A stretch of DNA of 22,237 nt, taken from NCBI RefSeq assembly GCF_000003605.2, contig NW_003124895.1, positions 143,822 to 166,058 of the forward strand. The letters run 5' to 3'. The notes below the pieces were generated by a model. The model made no database searches. It was not told where the DNA came from and saw only the letters and a list, made by a program, of their open reading frames with translations. The DNA is from Saccoglossus kowalevskii. Its lineage: Eukaryota; Hemichordata; Enteropneusta; Harrimaniidae. The stretch's first letter is position 1. The number at the start of each line of letters is the position of its first letter. Below are positions 19,971-22,237 of this stretch, piece by piece. Both the position numbers and the translations under genes were made by a program.

Positions 19971-20946
19971 TGTTGAAAACTGCGATTTTCACATTTATTT
20001 ATTAATTGATGTAATGCACTATAAACTTTCATATGATAAAGTCAACGTAACCTAGAATGTCATGTAAGTTGGTTAAAATGTAGATTTTCTGAAGGAAAGC
20101 AAGGCAGCTTGAGTAGTGTTTTCTAAAATCAACAACACAGGTTTAATTTGTGTTCCTATAAGTTTCAAAGATAAACTCAAGACAAAGCAATGTTAGGATG
20201 TGTTATCAGTAGCTATCTGATACACAATGAGTGTTTCCAAACATTTGAGTGGTTTGTCTCTGCCCCTGTTTATTTCACAGATTAGTCATTTGCATATGAA
20301 TGTGTCAAACACAAGGTCACACAGCCACTGAAAAAAATCATTGATTTTAGTGTTTTCATCTGCCGAATTTATCAAACTACAGCTATCCCATTCCTTTATT
20401 TTTTTGTTTTCAATAGCCTTACACATTTGGATGCCCCTATACATGTTAAAACAGACCTTGATGGGAAAACAAATCGCTGTGCAGATAAACAAGCTTGAAA
20501 ATCTTTGTTGTGACTTCATCGACGTTTTCTAGGAGTTTATGTTTTATTTGAATGTGTCCAGACAAACTATTTCATAGATTATTTACCAATGTGTTGTGGT
20601 TTGAGTTGGGGTCAATGCGACTAAAACGGAAATTAAAATTCAGGACACTACTTTTCAAAACACGTTGCTTGAATAAAACTGACCAGACACATTCAATTTA
20701 CCAGACTATTCAACAACTAGGAAAAGTGAAAACAAAACTTCTTATCACCAGCATAAATGCGTAATTAATTTTTTTACAAAAAAAAGTAATTTTTCACTTT
20801 TGATTAAGTAACACACCGCAGAATACAGATACGGGCATGGCAAACACACCTTTGAAAAGCTTGAAGTCTGGCGATTCCAAAAATATATACTTTCCTGGGT
20901 CTATTTGTAGTCGTTTGGTTCCAATTAGAAGATGAAAACAAGTATG

Positions 20947-20966
20947 CAAATAATAGTCTCGCTACC
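20947..20966 (-). repeat. Right 20-bp terminal inverted repeat of the TTAA transposon
   Basis: Perfect inverted partner at 19951-19970; TTAA directly outside. Confidence 0.9.
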
Positions 20967-20970
20967 TTAA

Positions 20971-22017
20971 ACACGTATTCTGCATTTACTAGTATATTCC
21001 TAAAATAAATAAATCTTAGTATTTCATCAGTTATAGCAAAGGGAAGTACGGGTACCCACACGCTCACTGCGAATTGTAGCAGGGAGAAAGCTGTATAATA
21101 AGTATGAACAGAAAATCCGTAATTTCTATAATACCAATAGTATTGAAGATGAATATCGATTCTGCATAATTTGTATATTTTATTCTGAGCTCAGACAAAA
21201 TACCTTCCACAATATTCCTATGCCATGCTTACTTTTGGGATACGTTCAGCTTTGTTGGGTTATCGTAGTAGGCTAGTATTTGAACTTGACTAAATATATA
21301 AATTTTTGCAAAGAAAAGCGATAAAATAATATGTCATTAAACAATGTACAGGCGTGACAAAGTTTATATTTTAGCATTTTTCATGTGTCTTATGTTGTGC
21401 CGGTAGTATATTGTTTTCTAATGAATATTTGTATATTATTTTACACGGCAAAAGAACGGGGCATGTGTTATCTACACAACGCCGGTAATGACTCACAGTC
21501 GGTCGCTTATGCGATAGATCGACGACGTACCATGGCATAAGACAACCGTCATAATTCATAAGGTCATAAGGTTACCGTTCAATTTTATATCACTATTTCA
21601 AAACTCTCGTCCAGTCAAAATGATTGTCGCTCAGGGACTGGGTAATTATCGAGGCGGGGAAATTGAGAAAGTCGGTGAACAAAATTGTATGAAACTCCCA
21701 CGCTACATAAATAACAAATCCAATACCCTTCCCCAATATTAAGCTTGAAAAATGATGCCTACCTTAAAATCGTTTTCATCTACCTGAATATCTATATATG
21801 AATATTAACGTCAATCACTCTTCACCACACAAATCAATGTTATTTTTAAATCTAGAAGAATGAGTGAACATTTTGTTACAAAATATTCTAATCAATCATT
21901 TGATGCAATATCGTAGTCACTAAATTCAAGATGATGATGCCGATGATAATGATCACCATTAAGCTCTCACGTGACAACCATTAACAATGATCGATGGAGG
22001 AGAAATCAACGAAGCAA
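20971..22017. other. No gene recognised
   Basis: Short ORFs only (21371-21559, 21981-22163, both minus) without known motifs. The 20804-21067 minus ORF crosses the end of the TTAA transposon and so cannot be an ancestral gene. A small GAT-rich stretch (about 21931-21950) is present. Confidence 0.5.
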
Positions 22018-22020
22018 TGA

Positions 22021-22237
22021 AGAAACGCTACAAAAATTGAGATATCTGATGTCAGAAAAACGCCAGAATTACAAGTTTTAATTTCTCCTGCAAAAGAATC
22101 ACCTTTGAAGCTCGCAATGGACACAATATTCGGCACACATACTAGTTTCCAGAAAGGATACAATGAACCTCATCTCGTTCTACATCAGCTTCACCTGAAA
22201 GTCATTTTTATATTTAATTTGTTTGTAACTTATTGGT
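22021..22237 (+). CDS. Open frame running off the window, unknown, possibly partial
   Basis: After a TGA at 22018-22020 this frame stays open for 72 codons to the window end. The composition is protein-like, with segments such as KTPELQVLISPAKESPLKLA and MDTIFGTHTSFQKGY. An internal ATG lies at 22117. I recognise no family. It could be the start of an exon or a repeat-borne ORF continuing beyond the window, or an ordinary chance opening; the lack of stops in AT-rich DNA over 72 codons is mildly unusual. CTGAAA/GTCATT near 22195-22206 is a weak possible splice donor. Confidence 0.2.

Larger units (their letters stand above)
19951..20966. mobile_element. DNA transposon, 1016 bp, 20-bp terminal inverted repeats, TTAA target
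   Basis: The left end GGTAGCGAGACTATTATTTG (19951-19970) is the exact reverse complement of CAAATAATAGTCTCGCTACC (20947-20966). Each is flanked on its outer side by TTAA (19947-19950 and 20967-20970), the duplication made by piggyBac-type and Kolobok-type transposases. The GG start is unlike the usual CC start of piggyBac ends, so Kolobok or an uncharted TTAA family is at least as likely. Internal ORFs (20286-20519 minus, 20341-20532 plus, 20552-20764 plus) show no transposase motif, so it is probably a non-autonomous copy. The perfect repeats suggest a fairly recent insertion compared with the LINE remnants. Confidence 0.85.

Noticed and set aside
20286-20519. Minus-strand 77-codon ORF in the TTAA transposon as a transposase remnant
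   Set aside because: No piggyBac DDD or Kolobok/THAP signature is visible, and a plus-strand ORF overlaps it.
1-22237. CRISPR array, bacterial operon, phage or rRNA
   Set aside because: No regularly spaced direct repeats, no dense coding, no ribosome-binding-site and ORF pairs, and no rRNA-like conserved sequence. The LINE content marks it as eukaryotic.

Overview
The window looks like non-coding, repeat-rich chromosomal DNA from an invertebrate animal. It is AT-rich (by eye roughly two thirds A+T) and has no dense or operon-like coding. The longest gap-free open frame is about 100 codons. Several decayed non-LTR (LINE) retrotransposons and two terminal-inverted-repeat DNA transposons are visible, and a 667-base run of N marks a draft scaffold. 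A mollusc or another marine invertebrate would fit the style of the repeats, but the sequence does not fix the phylum.

Layout. Positions 1-1330 hold no recognisable gene. A plus-strand LINE ORF2 remnant (about 1345-2345) runs from the reverse-transcriptase fingers through YADD to the cysteine/histidine C-terminus, broken by frameshifts and stops. Positions 2350-8160 are mostly unassigned; they contain a TATA-like box facing a short minus-strand ORF (3946-4197). At 8168-8383 a minus-strand ORF begins like a secreted protein. From 9409 to about 10040 a plus-strand LINE ORF1 remnant carries a hydrophobic leader, a 2A-like VKLNPGP motif, a coiled coil and an RRM-like end. The N gap (10918-11584) is followed directly by the end of a LINE ORF2 endonuclease linker and the first half of its reverse transcriptase (11585 to about 12800). 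These two parts may be one element whose endonuclease lies in the gap.

Positions 13300-16550 are AT-rich, with a tRNA-like SINE head, a 10-bp tandem repeat and three TGACGTCA sites. A 2136-bp DNA transposon (16555-18690) has 11-bp terminal inverted repeats and a perfect 5-bp ATAAT duplication. It carries a third, minus-strand LINE fragment inside. An ACGAC-type degenerate satellite (18957-19122) and a decayed PHD-finger-like segment (19310-19403) follow. A second DNA transposon (19951-20966) has perfect 20-bp inverted repeats flanked by TTAA. The right end holds an open frame running off the window.

No intact gene and no multi-gene system is supported. The most interesting points are the 2A-like LINE ORF1, the LINE fragment inside the ATAAT-flanked transposon, and the TTAA element. 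Protein-family statements come from motif recognition by eye, without alignment or database search.
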